A stretch of 64,000 bases of DNA from Corynebacterium sp. 13CS0277 (GTDB lineage Bacteria; Actinomycetota; Actinomycetes; Mycobacteriales; Mycobacteriaceae), in assembly GCF_002994655.1 (NCBI RefSeq), contig NZ_PPDL01000006.1, forward strand, positions 1-64,000. The letters run 5' to 3'. Each line of letters begins with the position of its first letter. Within the stretch, counting starts at the first letter, position 1. Both the position numbers and the translations under genes were made by a program. Shown here piece after piece: positions 1 through 8,454 of this stretch. The notes beneath the pieces are model-generated. The model searched no databases. It had not been told where the DNA came from and saw nothing but the letters and a program-made list of their open reading frames with translations.

Positions 1-1
1 G

Positions 2-142
2 CCGAACCGGACTCGGGGCCAGTTCCAGCGGGACGCGGACGGCAAGGTCAGATTCAAGTTCCGTGGCCGGGCCACGGCAGGAGAGTCGACGATGTCGCGG
101 TTCGCGGCGGGTGAGACGTTGCGGCACTTGCGGGGGCCGTAG
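2..142 (+). CDS. C-terminal fragment of an unidentified protein
   Basis: An open frame enters from the left edge and stops at a TAG at 140-142, giving about 46 residues. The visible tail is rich in Arg, Gly and Thr and contains RFKFRGRAT and SRFAAGETLRHLRG. It has no membrane segment and no family motif I recognise. It is followed directly by a strong hairpin shared with the convergent ArsA-like gene, which is where a gene end would be expected. The start and most of the protein lie outside the window, so no function is proposed. The call as coding rests on the open frame and the terminator position only. Confidence 0.45.
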   Translation, partial: PNRTRGQFQRDADGKVRFKFRGRATAGESTMSRFAAGETLRHLRGP

Positions 143-158
143 GTAGTGGGGCGTGAGC

Positions 159-189
159 AGCCCCCGGATCCAGGGGTGGTCCGGGGGCT
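159..189. terminator. Bidirectional hairpin terminator between convergent genes
   Basis: Perfect 10-bp arms (159-168 AGCCCCCGGA and 180-189 TCCGGGGGCT) enclose an 11-nt loop. It lies between the plus-strand gene ending at 142 and the minus-strand ATPase ending at 202. There is no long T tract on either side. Confidence 0.6.
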
Positions 190-201
190 ACTCGTCGTGC
201 C

Positions 202-1161
202 TTAACTCCCCGGCAACAGCTCCTGGCGGAGCCGTTCGACAGCTGCAGTACCGGTCATGTCACCACCGAGCCACGGCACCTCCACGACCGGGACGTCGGG
301 GCGGGCGCGGCGCAGCTCTGCGAGAAACCCCTCTTCGAGGTCCGCGCGCTGCGCCAGGAACTCGCCCTGGTCGCGGGGCGAACGCCGGTTGGCGATGAAG
401 TCAGCCAGCCGCAGCCCCGCCTCGTCGAGGTGCCGGGCCAAGTCCAGGGATTCGGCGACAGGCATCCGCTCCGCGGTGAGCACGATATGGAAGGCTGCGT
501 CGTCGGTGAGCCGGGCGCGGAAACGGCTGTAGAGGTTGCGGCGGGCAGTGAGGATCGCCCGGAGTTCCGCCGACCTGGGTTCGGGGTCCTCCCCCAGCAG
601 GCGCGTGTCGTCAGCGCGCCGCATGCTGCGGGCCGCCCGGCTGAGCTTCTCACTGCGATCCTGGTGGCCGAGGAGCCCCTCCATCCAAGCGGTCATGAGC
701 TCCGGCAACGCCAATAGCCGAGTGGTGTGCCCGGTCGGGGCGGTATCCACGACGACGGTGTCGTAGTCCTCGTCCATGGCGAGGTGGGCGAGCCTTTCAA
801 TGGTGGCGGCTTCCACCGTGCCGGGTGCCGTGGCCGCGAGCTCCAGGTGCTGCTCCACCGCCCGGTGCAGGCGGGGCGCGGTGAGTCGCCGCATGGTGCG
901 GCGCACCTGCTCAATGTGGGCTGCTGCGGTGGCGTCCGGGTCGAGTTCCACGGCCGCCAAGCCGGGCGCGACCGGGGTGGGGTGCGCCGCAATCGGCTGC
1001 CCCAGCAGGTGCCCGATGTTGTGAGCGGGGTCTGTAGAGACCAGCAGCACCCTCCGGCCTTCGCCAGCGAGATGCCAGGCGGTGGTGGTCGCTAGGGTGG
1101 TTTTCCCCACCCCGCCCTTGCCGCCGAAGAAGTGCAGCCGGGCGCTGGTGTCTAGCAGCAT
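202..1161 (-). CDS. ArsA/GET3-like anion-transporting ATPase (single domain)
   Basis: A 319-residue SIMIBI-class ATPase. The deviant P-loop GGKGGVGKTT is at residues 13-22, and the DTAPTGHTTRLL box that couples nucleotide state to the partner is present. Only one ATPase half is seen, unlike the duplicated E. coli ArsA. The ATG at 1161 was chosen because the P-loop follows immediately and because it overlaps the 3' end of the upstream gene by 10 nt. The frame is open further upstream, but that part has no ATPase similarity and is the shadow of the neighbouring gene. No arsenic genes are nearby. The partner is therefore more likely the adjacent Cys-Cys protein or CstA than arsenite; that last point is inference. 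Confidence 0.85.
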   Translation of the reverse strand: MLLDTSARLHFFGGKGGVGKTTLATTTAWHLAGEGRRVLLVSTDPAHNIGHLLGQPIAAHPTPVAPGLAAVELDPDATAAAHIEQVRRTMRRLTAPRLHRAVEQHLELAATAPGTVEAATIERLAHLAMDEDYDTVVVDTAPTGHTTRLLALPELMTAWMEGLLGHQDRSEKLSRAARSMRRADDTRLLGEDPEPRSAELRAILTARRNLYSRFRARLTDDAAFHIVLTAERMPVAESLDLARHLDEAGLRLADFIANRRSPRDQGEFLAQRADLEEGFLAELRRARPDVPVVEVPWLGGDMTGTAAVERLRQELLPGS

Positions 1162-1424
1162 GAGATCCCCTCCCACGGGGAGCGTTCCATGCCCATGCGG
1201 GTGTGCCAAGCATGGAAATTGTCGATGAGGATCGGGGTCAACTCCAACGTGTGATACGCCGCCGGGTTGGGGATGCCGAGTGCTTCCGCCATGACGTTGA
1301 GCATGAACAGGTCGTCGTGATCGCGGGCGGCGCGCGCCAGGGACGCCCGGTAGGGCGCATGATAGAACTCGTGCAGCCCCGCGCCGAGGTCCCGGAGGCG
1401 CTGCCGCAGCTGTCGCGCCGCCAC
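1152..1424 (-). CDS. Small CC-terminal protein of the corynebacterial 'cory-CC-star' type
   Basis: A 90-residue soluble protein, ending in Ser-Cys-Cys before the stop. The sequence DDLFMLNVMAEALGIPNPA followed by YHTLEL and RMGMERSP is as I remember the family named cory-CC-star, which occurs beside ArsA-like ATPases. Its GTG start (1424-1422) shares one base with the cstA TAG. Its TAG lies inside the first codons of the ATPase gene, so all three are likely co-translated. E. coli YbdD, also encoded downstream of a CstA, ends in Cys-Cys too, although the sequences otherwise look different. The C-terminal cysteine pair may bind metal or be modified; the role is unknown. Confidence 0.75.
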   Translation of the reverse strand: MAARQLRQRLRDLGAGLHEFYHAPYRASLARAARDHDDLFMLNVMAEALGIPNPAAYHTLELTPILIDNFHAWHTRMGMERSPWEGISCC

Positions 1425-3085
1425 TAGGCTGCGAGGGTTTCCCGGCGGGCCCGGCGCAGCGCGCCGACAGCCTCAATCGTCACCCAGACGGCGGCGACGA
1501 GGATGATGACGTCGAGGACGAGCAGCAGCCAGTTGCCGTCGGCGAGGAAGCCGGTGAGCTGAGTGGCCAACGCCCAGAAACTCATGACGAGCACGAACAC
1601 CAGGGGGATCGCCACCGGCCAGAAGTTGCGACCCAGGCGGGCGAGGATCACGCAGATGATCGCCAGCGTCAGTGCGGCCATGAGCTGGTTGGTGGTGCCG
1701 AACAGGGGCCAGATGAGCATGCCGCCGGAACCGTCGCCACCCGCGGAGAACGTCAGACCCAAAGCCACCACGAGCACGATGACCGTGGCGACGGGCCCGC
1801 CGATGCGCACGCCGGCGATCTCGCCGATTTCCTGCACCACCAGGCGCTGCAGGCGCACACCGGTGTCCATCGTCGTCGCAGCGAACAGCACCGCCATCGT
1901 CGCCAGAATCGTCGACGACAGGGACGCCGGAATACCCAGGCCGTCGTTGATGATGGTGGAGCCGCCCTCCACGAAGGCCGTCACCCCGCCCTTACCGAAG
2001 GCGCTGTACACCTCCTGCCAATTCGCCAGAGTGCGGTAGCCGCCGGTGGTGGCGATGATCGCGCCGAGCGCCAGCAGCCCCTCACCGACCGCGCCGAAGT
2101 AGCCGACGAAGCGGGCGTCAGTCTCCTTATCGAGCTGCTTCGAGGACGTGCCGGAAGCCACCATGCCGTGGAAGCCGGAAATCGCGCCGCACGCAATGGT
2201 GACGAACAGCAGCGGCACCATCGACGGCGAGCCCTCCGGCATCGCATCATTGAGGGCGGGAGCAATGAGCGTCGGGTGGGCGATCGCCACCGACCCGTAG
2301 AGAATCGCCAGGCCGACGAACAGCTGCAGGCCGTTGATGTAGTCGCGGGGCTGCAGCAGCACCCACACCGGCAGCAGGGACGCCACACCGGCGTAGAGGA
2401 ACAGCAGCACAATCCAGAACGCCTGCGGGCTCAAGCCCAGCACCTGTTCCGGGAGAACGATCGGCATGCGATCACCAAGCACCATGAGCCCGTAGAGCGC
2501 GATGACACCGACGACGGACACGACCGGCAGGTTCCAGTGCAGGCGGTAGATCGCCTGGCCGATGAGCACGGCCACAACGATGGCACCCCAGGTGGGGATC
2601 ACCGCCGTCGGCGTACTCACCAATAGCTTCGCGATGACGACGGCGAACGCCGCATTCACCATGAGCAGCAGCAAGAAAATGACCACGAGGAACAGGTTGC
2701 GACCCCGGGCACCGATGTAACGCCCCGACAACGTACCGATCGACTGGCCTTTGTGGCGGCTCGACGCCCACAGGGCACCGAAGTCGTGCATGCCAGCGAT
2801 GAACACGGTGCCGATCGTCACCCACAGGAACGCCGGCACCCAGCCCCAAATGACGGCGATGGCGGGGCCCACGATGGGCGCCGCGCCCGCCACGGAGGTG
2901 AAGTGGTGCCCCCACAGCACAAACTTGTTCGTGGGCACATAATCCACCCCGTCGTTGAGTTCGTGCGCCGGGGTGACGGCGGAGTCCTGAAGCTGATACA
3001 CCCGGCGGGCGAGATACTTCGAGTACAGGGCGTACCCGGCGAGCATCATGGCCACGCCAATGAGCGCGAGGAGAACAGAGTTCAC
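1424..3085 (-). CDS. cstA: Carbon starvation protein CstA, peptide/pyruvate transporter family
   Basis: A 553-residue polytopic membrane protein, first gene of the cstA, CC-protein, ATPase cassette. About 15 hydrophobic segments are visible. The N-terminal part carries DGVDYVPTNKFVLWGHHFTS and AGAAPIVGPAIAVIWGW, which are hallmarks of CstA. CstA family members import peptides or pyruvate under carbon limitation; the substrate here is not shown. At about 550 residues it is shorter than E. coli CstA (about 700), which fits the shorter actinobacterial/BtsT-like branch. The TAG overlaps the GTG of the next gene by one base. A weak CRP/GlxR-like half site and two dyads lie upstream. Confidence 0.93.
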   Translation of the reverse strand: MNSVLLALIGVAMMLAGYALYSKYLARRVYQLQDSAVTPAHELNDGVDYVPTNKFVLWGHHFTSVAGAAPIVGPAIAVIWGWVPAFLWVTIGTVFIAGMHDFGALWASSRHKGQSIGTLSGRYIGARGRNLFLVVIFLLLLMVNAAFAVVIAKLLVSTPTAVIPTWGAIVVAVLIGQAIYRLHWNLPVVSVVGVIALYGLMVLGDRMPIVLPEQVLGLSPQAFWIVLLFLYAGVASLLPVWVLLQPRDYINGLQLFVGLAILYGSVAIAHPTLIAPALNDAMPEGSPSMVPLLFVTIACGAISGFHGMVASGTSSKQLDKETDARFVGYFGAVGEGLLALGAIIATTGGYRTLANWQEVYSAFGKGGVTAFVEGGSTIINDGLGIPASLSSTILATMAVLFAATTMDTGVRLQRLVVQEIGEIAGVRIGGPVATVIVLVVALGLTFSAGGDGSGGMLIWPLFGTTNQLMAALTLAIICVILARLGRNFWPVAIPLVFVLVMSFWALATQLTGFLADGNWLLLVLDVIILVAAVWVTIEAVGALRRARRETLAA

Positions 3086-3458
3086 TGTGGTCGTCCTTCC
3101 AACGAATGCGTGGAGGTGGTAAGAGTCACAACAACGTAACAGTCAGAGTTCAGACATCCATAATCGCTACGCGCGGGCGTACCCCCACCACGCCGCCGAC
3201 GTGTGGGAAACCGCCTCTCAGCAGCATCGCGGACAAGCCGCCCCACCCCCGGCGGGGGTGGGCTCAACACAACGAGGACACCCCATCGGAATGGCTGCGG
3301 CCCGCCCCTACTGCCTACGGCCATTTCCCATCGATACTTTGGGAATATTCCGGGGCGTGGATTGTCAACCACTGCTCCCCCAGGAGGCTCCCGTGGTGGT
3401 GGCATCGCCAGCGACGGATGCACCCCGCGTTGCCACTCACCCAGAGGGGAAACCGGAG
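3086..3458. other. Intergenic region upstream of cstA
   Basis: These 373 bp hold no credible gene. They contain a GC-rich hairpin (3242-3262), a dyad TTCCCA-N9-TGGGAA (3325-3345) overlapping the palindrome GGAATATTCC (3342-3351), and GGTGGTAAGAGTCACA (3115-3130). The last has a perfect right half and a partial left half of the GlxR/CRP consensus TGTGA-N6-TCACA. The cstA promoter should be here, but no convincing -35/-10 pair was found. Confidence 0.5.
3242..3262. terminator. GC-rich hairpin downstream of the anchored-repeat cluster
   Basis: Perfect 9-bp arms CCCACCCCC and GGGGGTGGG surround a 3-nt loop. It lies about 200 nt after the end of the minus-strand metal cluster and 157 bp before cstA. 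It lacks a T tract, so it may be a terminator for the upstream cluster or a leader structure of cstA. Confidence 0.4.
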
Positions 3459-6400
3459 TTAGCGCCGGTGACGCTGAGCACCGATCGACGCCCCGACAAC
3501 TGCGCCGGCACCAAGGAGGCTCATGACACCGACGCCGACGAGCACTCCCTCCAGATATGAACTGTCCGCGACCGGCTGATAAGTCACCGTTTCCGGCACC
3601 GCGGGGGCAGCGGCAATCTCCGTGTCAAGGTTCGCCGGGGGCACCTGCGCTGCATCCAACGGCACGACCGCTGGACTGATAGTGCCGGCGGCAGCGACTG
3701 CCGGCTGCCCCACCTGTCGGGGCGCGGAGGCGGTGTGCGCTGCCGCAACGAAACCGCCTGAGACGGGGCCGTTGAGGTTGTTCCCGACAAGTGCGGCAGG
3801 TGTGGCGGTAGCACTGGCGGCCGGGGCGTGGTTCGTCTCACCGTGATTGCTTGTCGGCTCACTCGATCCGGCAACCAGCCAATCAAACAGTGTCGTCAAC
3901 ACGGTGTGCCCGCCAGCTACGATCTGTCCCAGCAGTCGTGCGATCGCCACCACAACGTCGACGAGTCCTCGCGCGACCCCCCACGTCGAACCTGTGACGG
4001 CGTCTGCCGGCGTCCGAGGGGGACGAGCAGCTGGACTCGAAGGCGTCGACGTCGCGGACGTGGAACTGTGGGTCGTGGTGCTCCGCGGCGCCGTCGGCGA
4101 TGCAGTGGGGCGCGTGACCGTGGCAGAGGGTGGGGCGGGGATCGTCGTGCTACCCGTACCCGGCGCTGCACTCGGACCCTTCGAGGGCTGCGGAGTTGGC
4201 GTCAGGCTGGTGGAAGGCGTGGGAGTGACCCGCACCTCGGATGCTCGGCTAGTGGAAGGGACGCTCGGTGTCGTCGTCGGGGTTACCGCCACGGTTGTGG
4301 GGGCTGGTTTCTCAGCAGCGACCCGTGCGCGCGCTTCATCAACTGCCCGGCCGCCCACGGCGAAGAGCACGTCAATGTCCTTCGACTCCCTCACACCCTG
4401 ATTCAGCCACGAGTAGTTCAACGTCGCCCGGTACTGGCCCGGGGCGCTGAAGAAGAAGTACTGGTGGTCGTGCGCGCGACCGCGGTACAGCATCGTGTGA
4501 TCCTGATCGGCGGAGTCGAGAGTCTTATCCAACCCACCGAGGAAATCCATGTGCCCGCTAACCATGCGCCCCGGCCCCTGCCACTCAGTGAGCGCAACCG
4601 TCACCGTGTGGTCATCCGCTTGGTCGTGGTCGAAACGGTCGGTGCTGAAACCAAGCCAGGGAAGGTCCTGTTCTTGAACCTGGGGCAACGTCCACCCACC
4701 ATCAACAAACTCGGTTCCCTCGTCCTGGACCGCGTAGGGCAGTTCACTATGAGCGCTGTCCGGGACGGCGATCACAAAGGTGCCGGAGTCCCGGAGTGTC
4801 TCGTGGGCCGGGTTTTCCCCGTCAAGCAGGCCGACCGTGGCCTGCCCCGGCTGGCCGCTCAAGGCAAGGTCCATATGTCCGCGCTCCACCACGTGCGTCG
4901 GCGCGAATCCAGCCCACACGTCTGGTGCCGTGGGCTCCGCAGCGGGCAGCCGACTACTCGTGGGCGTGGCGCTGGGCTGCTGCCGGGTGCTCGTCGGGGC
5001 GCTGGGGGCACTGGCAGTCGGCTCGGCAGGACGTGACGCGTCCACACCGGGCAACTCTGGGTAAGTGAATGGGTCCGCCCCGCGGAGCGGCGGACCGCTG
5101 CACTCCACCTGGGTGCCGGCCGGCAGGGGCGGCGCGCCAGGAGTGTGGCGTGCGCGCCAGGCATTGATGGCGTCGTTACCTACGAGAAAGGTCACTTCGG
5201 CGAAGCCGTAACGGTAGCGACTTGCTTCGACGTCAATGAAGAGATTCGCACTCGTGGAGTACACACCCGGGTGTGTAAACAGCCACCGGGTCGGTGTGTC
5301 ATCGGCGGTCGGCAGGAGGAATGCCCGCGCGCCACCACCACCGTTGCGGCTCACAGGGGTGATGGTGTCACTGTCCTGACCGGTCACGCCGCCGACACTC
5401 AAGGCACCTTCAGGACCAGTCAGCATCATGTCGACACGGACTTTGCTGTGGGTGGGGATCGCAGAGTAGTCGACACCACGAGTGTCAAACCCGAAGGATG
5501 GAGCGTCTGCGTTTGCGGTCACCGGCGTGGCATACACCGCCGTGCTCCCACTACGCCGTGCAAGGTAGCCAAGGTACTCATCGTCCGCATCGACGCATCG
5601 CACCGTGCTATCAGGGACCTCGATGACAGGGGCACGACTGTGGGTGGTTCCGAGGCTATTACTCACCGTGTAGCTGGGGGTCTCATCGCCGTCAGAGTAG
5701 GTCAGCGCCAAGCGTGCGTCGCCCGCCTGCACGAGACCCTCCGGGTCAGGGTCCCAGAACTTGTTTTCCACGGTCTGATCAATTGCCGCGAGGTCCGCCG
5801 CGGGGGTCCTTGCACCCACCGTGGGATGAGGAGGCTCGCCGGTGGGCTCCTCAAGTCCCATAGCGCTGCGCTGTTCCTCCGCGCTCACGCCGCCCGTGGG
5901 CAAACCCACCGTCGTTCCCTCCGGGAGCCCCACCTGCTCATCGGTGCCCACCAACCAGTACTGGGTCACAGGCTTCGTCGTTTCCACCGTGCCGTCGTAA
6001 TGACGGCCCCGCGCCTTCCAGGTCAGCGCGTAGATGCCAGGGGCGCTAAAGGTCCAGTCGTAGTGCCCGTGGCCGCCCACCTGGAGGCTCGTCCGGCGCT
6101 GCTCCGTACTGGAAAAATGCCTGCGGGCCGTTTTCCAGCCGGGAAGATAATTGAACACCTCCATCTCCCCGGGTCCAGAGAAGTCGACGAGTTCCAGGTC
6201 GATCATGTTGCCCACGAAGTCCGTAGGTACGTCGAACTCGTGGTGGGGGTCGAACGCTCCAAAGCCGGCCCAGATGGGCACGTGGCCATCGTAGAGATTA
6301 AACGGTGCGTGCCACAGCAGACTCCCCGGCTGGCCCAAGAAGCTCAGCTTCGGATCGCGGGGCACCACCATGCGGGAGACTTCCCGGCCGCCCGCAGCGG

Positions 6401-6737
6401 CCGGCGCGAGGCGCATGCAGGCAGAGTCGGAGTCGACCACCTCGGAGCCGTCGACCGTTGCGATGGTCAACTCCCCCGCATCGCGAGTGATGTAGGTGGC
6501 GTCGACGTGCGAGGCGTAGAGCACATCCCTGCCCGCACAGGGGTGAGCGGTACCGTCGGGAAGGGTGAGCCCAGCGTCAAGATGGACGCTGGTGCCCCGT
6601 TCGCCTGGCCGGTGGTGGGATTGCGCGGCGGCAGGTGGCGCGGCAGCCACCGTGATGCTCACCCCGCAAGCCACCAACAGCGCCACTGCTGCGCGGGGCC
6701 CGCCCCATCGGCGTGGGGAGAAAAAATGCAAAGTCAC
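3459..6737 (-). CDS. Large surface protein with three anchored-repeat (TIGR03769-like) domains
   Basis: A 1092-residue exported protein, last gene of the metal cluster, 56 bp after the permease. The GTG start at 6737 follows AAGAAGAA and precedes a clear signal peptide (residues 1-39, ending PPAAAQ). Three repeat domains occupy about 45-265, 335-525 and 615-800. Two end in the His signature (H223-G-H225...WTFSAPGIY; H756-D-H758...FFFSAPGQY). The middle one reads TPTRWLFTHPGVY and has lost the histidines. A Ser/Thr/Pro-rich stalk (about 805-915) and an amphipathic segment follow. The end is a hydrophobic span (1063-1086) with a GAQRHRR tail. No LPxTG motif is visible. The family is known as a putative ABC transporter-associated repeat protein; a ligand-capture role is inference. 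Confidence 0.85.
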   Translation of the reverse strand: MTLHFFSPRRWGGPRAAVALLVACGVSITVAAAPPAAAQSHHRPGERGTSVHLDAGLTLPDGTAHPCAGRDVLYASHVDATYITRDAGELTIATVDGSEVVDSDSACMRLAPAAAGGREVSRMVVPRDPKLSFLGQPGSLLWHAPFNLYDGHVPIWAGFGAFDPHHEFDVPTDFVGNMIDLELVDFSGPGEMEVFNYLPGWKTARRHFSSTEQRRTSLQVGGHGHYDWTFSAPGIYALTWKARGRHYDGTVETTKPVTQYWLVGTDEQVGLPEGTTVGLPTGGVSAEEQRSAMGLEEPTGEPPHPTVGARTPAADLAAIDQTVENKFWDPDPEGLVQAGDARLALTYSDGDETPSYTVSNSLGTTHSRAPVIEVPDSTVRCVDADDEYLGYLARRSGSTAVYATPVTANADAPSFGFDTRGVDYSAIPTHSKVRVDMMLTGPEGALSVGGVTGQDSDTITPVSRNGGGGARAFLLPTADDTPTRWLFTHPGVYSTSANLFIDVEASRYRYGFAEVTFLVGNDAINAWRARHTPGAPPLPAGTQVECSGPPLRGADPFTYPELPGVDASRPAEPTASAPSAPTSTRQQPSATPTSSRLPAAEPTAPDVWAGFAPTHVVERGHMDLALSGQPGQATVGLLDGENPAHETLRDSGTFVIAVPDSAHSELPYAVQDEGTEFVDGGWTLPQVQEQDLPWLGFSTDRFDHDQADDHTVTVALTEWQGPGRMVSGHMDFLGGLDKTLDSADQDHTMLYRGRAHDHQYFFFSAPGQYRATLNYSWLNQGVRESKDIDVLFAVGGRAVDEARARVAAEKPAPTTVAVTPTTTPSVPSTSRASEVRVTPTPSTSLTPTPQPSKGPSAAPGTGSTTIPAPPSATVTRPTASPTAPRSTTTHSSTSATSTPSSPAARPPRTPADAVTGSTWGVARGLVDVVVAIARLLGQIVAGGHTVLTTLFDWLVAGSSEPTSNHGETNHAPAASATATPAALVGNNLNGPVSGGFVAAAHTASAPRQVGQPAVAAAGTISPAVVPLDAAQVPPANLDTEIAAAPAVPETVTYQPVADSSYLEGVLVGVGVMSLLGAGAVVGASIGAQRHRR

Positions 6738-6793
6738 GGAAAATTCTTCTTTCTTGTGAGGTTCTTTGTCCGGGGCTCGCGAGCCCGACACTT

Positions 6794-7660
6794 CTAGTTT
6801 TGCGGTGCGGAGATGCGCACCGCAGGGAGCCTCCGTACCACGGGTGGGATTGCCCACGCAGCGAGGAAACACCCAGTCGTCACCAGCACGATGGTTGCGC
6901 CGGCCGGAGTGTCCCACGCCCACGCCAGATACACCCCGACGACGGCGCTGAGGGCTCCCAAGACTCCGGCGGTGACCATCATCGGAACCAGGCGGTAACA
7001 CAACAGCCGTGCCGTAGCCGCCGGTGTGACCAGCAGGGCGAGCACGAGAACGTTGCCCACGGTGCGCACACTCACCACGACGGTGAGTGCGATAGCGATG
7101 TAGATGCCAAGGTCGACTGCGCGAACAGGCACCCCCATTGCGCGGGCTGTCATCGGATCCACGCTCGTAGCGACGATCAGACGGCCCGCAACAGCCATCA
7201 GCACGATCATGACGACGAGGGTGCCCGCCACCACTGCGGCGTCTGCTGCGCTCGCCCCAGTAAGGCTTCCGAAGAGGAAGCCGGTCACACTGGCCGAATA
7301 GGCCGGTGAGCGTGACAACACCACCAGGCCAATCGCGAACGACGCTGCAAAAAACACACCAATCGCTGAGTCCTCGCTCACGCGGCCCCGGTGGCTGACT
7401 GTCGCGATGAGCACCACGCACACCACAGCGGCGGCGAGCCCCCCGAGGAGGAGGCTTCCGCCGAGGACAAAGGCAATGGCGAGACCGGGGAAAACTGCGT
7501 GGGCGACGGCATCACCGATGAAGGCCATGCCGCGGACGACCACGAGGCTGCCAGTGAGCCCGCAGAGCGCAGCGCTCAACACCGCGACGAGCAGTGCCCT
7601 CGGCAAGAAGTCCAGCTGCGGGTTCGCCATGTCGGCGAGAAATTCCCACGGGGTAATCAC
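6794..7660 (-). CDS. Anchored-repeat-type ABC transporter permease (ABC-3/ZnuB-like)
   Basis: A 288-residue inner-membrane permease of the ABC-3 family, which imports zinc, manganese or iron. Eight to nine hydrophobic spans are visible. Typical blocks are GMAFIGDAVAHAVFPGLAIAF and the cytoplasmic coupling region near MTARAMGVPVRAVDLGIY. The GTG start at 7660 overlaps the ATPase stop as GTGA, so the two subunits are probably co-translated. It pairs with the ATPase upstream and with the repeat-bearing receptor in the same cluster. The metal cannot be told from the permease alone; a Zn or Mn substrate is inferred from the family. Confidence 0.92.
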   Translation of the reverse strand: MITPWEFLADMANPQLDFLPRALLVAVLSAALCGLTGSLVVVRGMAFIGDAVAHAVFPGLAIAFVLGGSLLLGGLAAAVVCVVLIATVSHRGRVSEDSAIGVFFAASFAIGLVVLSRSPAYSASVTGFLFGSLTGASAADAAVVAGTLVVMIVLMAVAGRLIVATSVDPMTARAMGVPVRAVDLGIYIAIALTVVVSVRTVGNVLVLALLVTPAATARLLCYRLVPMMVTAGVLGALSAVVGVYLAWAWDTPAGATIVLVTTGCFLAAWAIPPVVRRLPAVRISAPQN

Positions 7661-8454
7661 GGACGCACCCCCGCCGGTCGCGGTGACGCCAGGCCGGCAG
7701 CCCGCAGCACCATGGTCTCCACGGCGTCAGCTGCTGCAGTGTCTCCGGCACTCGGCCGGAAGGTCTCTCGCCACGGCTGTGGTTCCAACACCTGGTCAAC
7801 AGGGCCCTGCGCCACCACGCGTCCGCGGAGCAACACCACATGGTCGCAAAGCTCAACCGCCTGCCCAAGGTCGTGGGTAGCCATGACCACGGCGGTTCCG
7901 CTGTCACGCACCCGCTCGACAATCCGGCCCACCTCAACCTGGTTGGGGACGTCAAGTCCGGTCAGGGGTTCATCAGCGACGAGAAGATCGGGTTGAGCCG
8001 CGAGTGCTCTGGCAATCAACATGCGTTGGCGCTGTCCTCCGGACAAATGTCCGATCGGCCGCGTACTCAGGTCCACCATGTCGACGAGGCGGAGCGCACG
8101 CACTACGGCCCCGATATCGTCCTCGGTGAGGCGTCGCAGACCCATCGTTTGGGTCCTCCCGCTGAGGACGCACTCGCGTACCGTCATCGGGAAGTTCCAA
8201 TTCACTCCGGAATGTTGGGGCACAAAGCCGATGACGGGGCGCCCCCGAGGTGACGTGACGGCACCTGCAGTCGGTCGCAGCGTCCCAACAATTGTGTGCA
8301 GCAGCGTCGACTTCCCGGCGCCGTTGGGTCCGAGCAACCCATAGATGCGTCCAGGCAAGACGTCCAGGTTCACGTCGCGCAGCACCTGCATCCGACCGCG
8401 GTTGACGGAAACACCCCGCACTGTCAGCAGTGGTGTGGCAGCCGTGGCGCTCAT
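7657..8454 (-). CDS. Anchored-repeat-type ABC transporter ATP-binding subunit
   Basis: A 265-residue ABC ATPase of the metal-import type. It has Walker A GPNGAGKST (about residue 42), signature LSGGQRQR, Walker B LLVADEP (Ala where Leu is usual just before the Asp) and the switch His in MATHD. The ATG at 8454 was chosen because it forms an ATGA overlap with the preceding gene and places Walker A at the usual distance. The frame is open upstream to about 8589, but that stretch is the shadow of the neighbouring coding region. A C-terminal extension of about 30 residues is rich in Ala and Pro. It energises the permease encoded next. Confidence 0.93.
   Translation of the reverse strand: MSATAATPLLTVRGVSVNRGRMQVLRDVNLDVLPGRIYGLLGPNGAGKSTLLHTIVGTLRPTAGAVTSPRGRPVIGFVPQHSGVNWNFPMTVRECVLSGRTQTMGLRRLTEDDIGAVVRALRLVDMVDLSTRPIGHLSGGQRQRMLIARALAAQPDLLVADEPLTGLDVPNQVEVGRIVERVRDSGTAVVMATHDLGQAVELCDHVVLLRGRVVAQGPVDQVLEPQPWRETFRPSAGDTAAADAVETMVLRAAGLASPRPAGVRP

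Noticed and set aside
6737..7421. N-terminal extension of the large repeat protein to 7421
   Set aside because: The extension overlaps the permease gene in another frame and would bury the signal peptide; GTG 6737 has a ribosome binding site.
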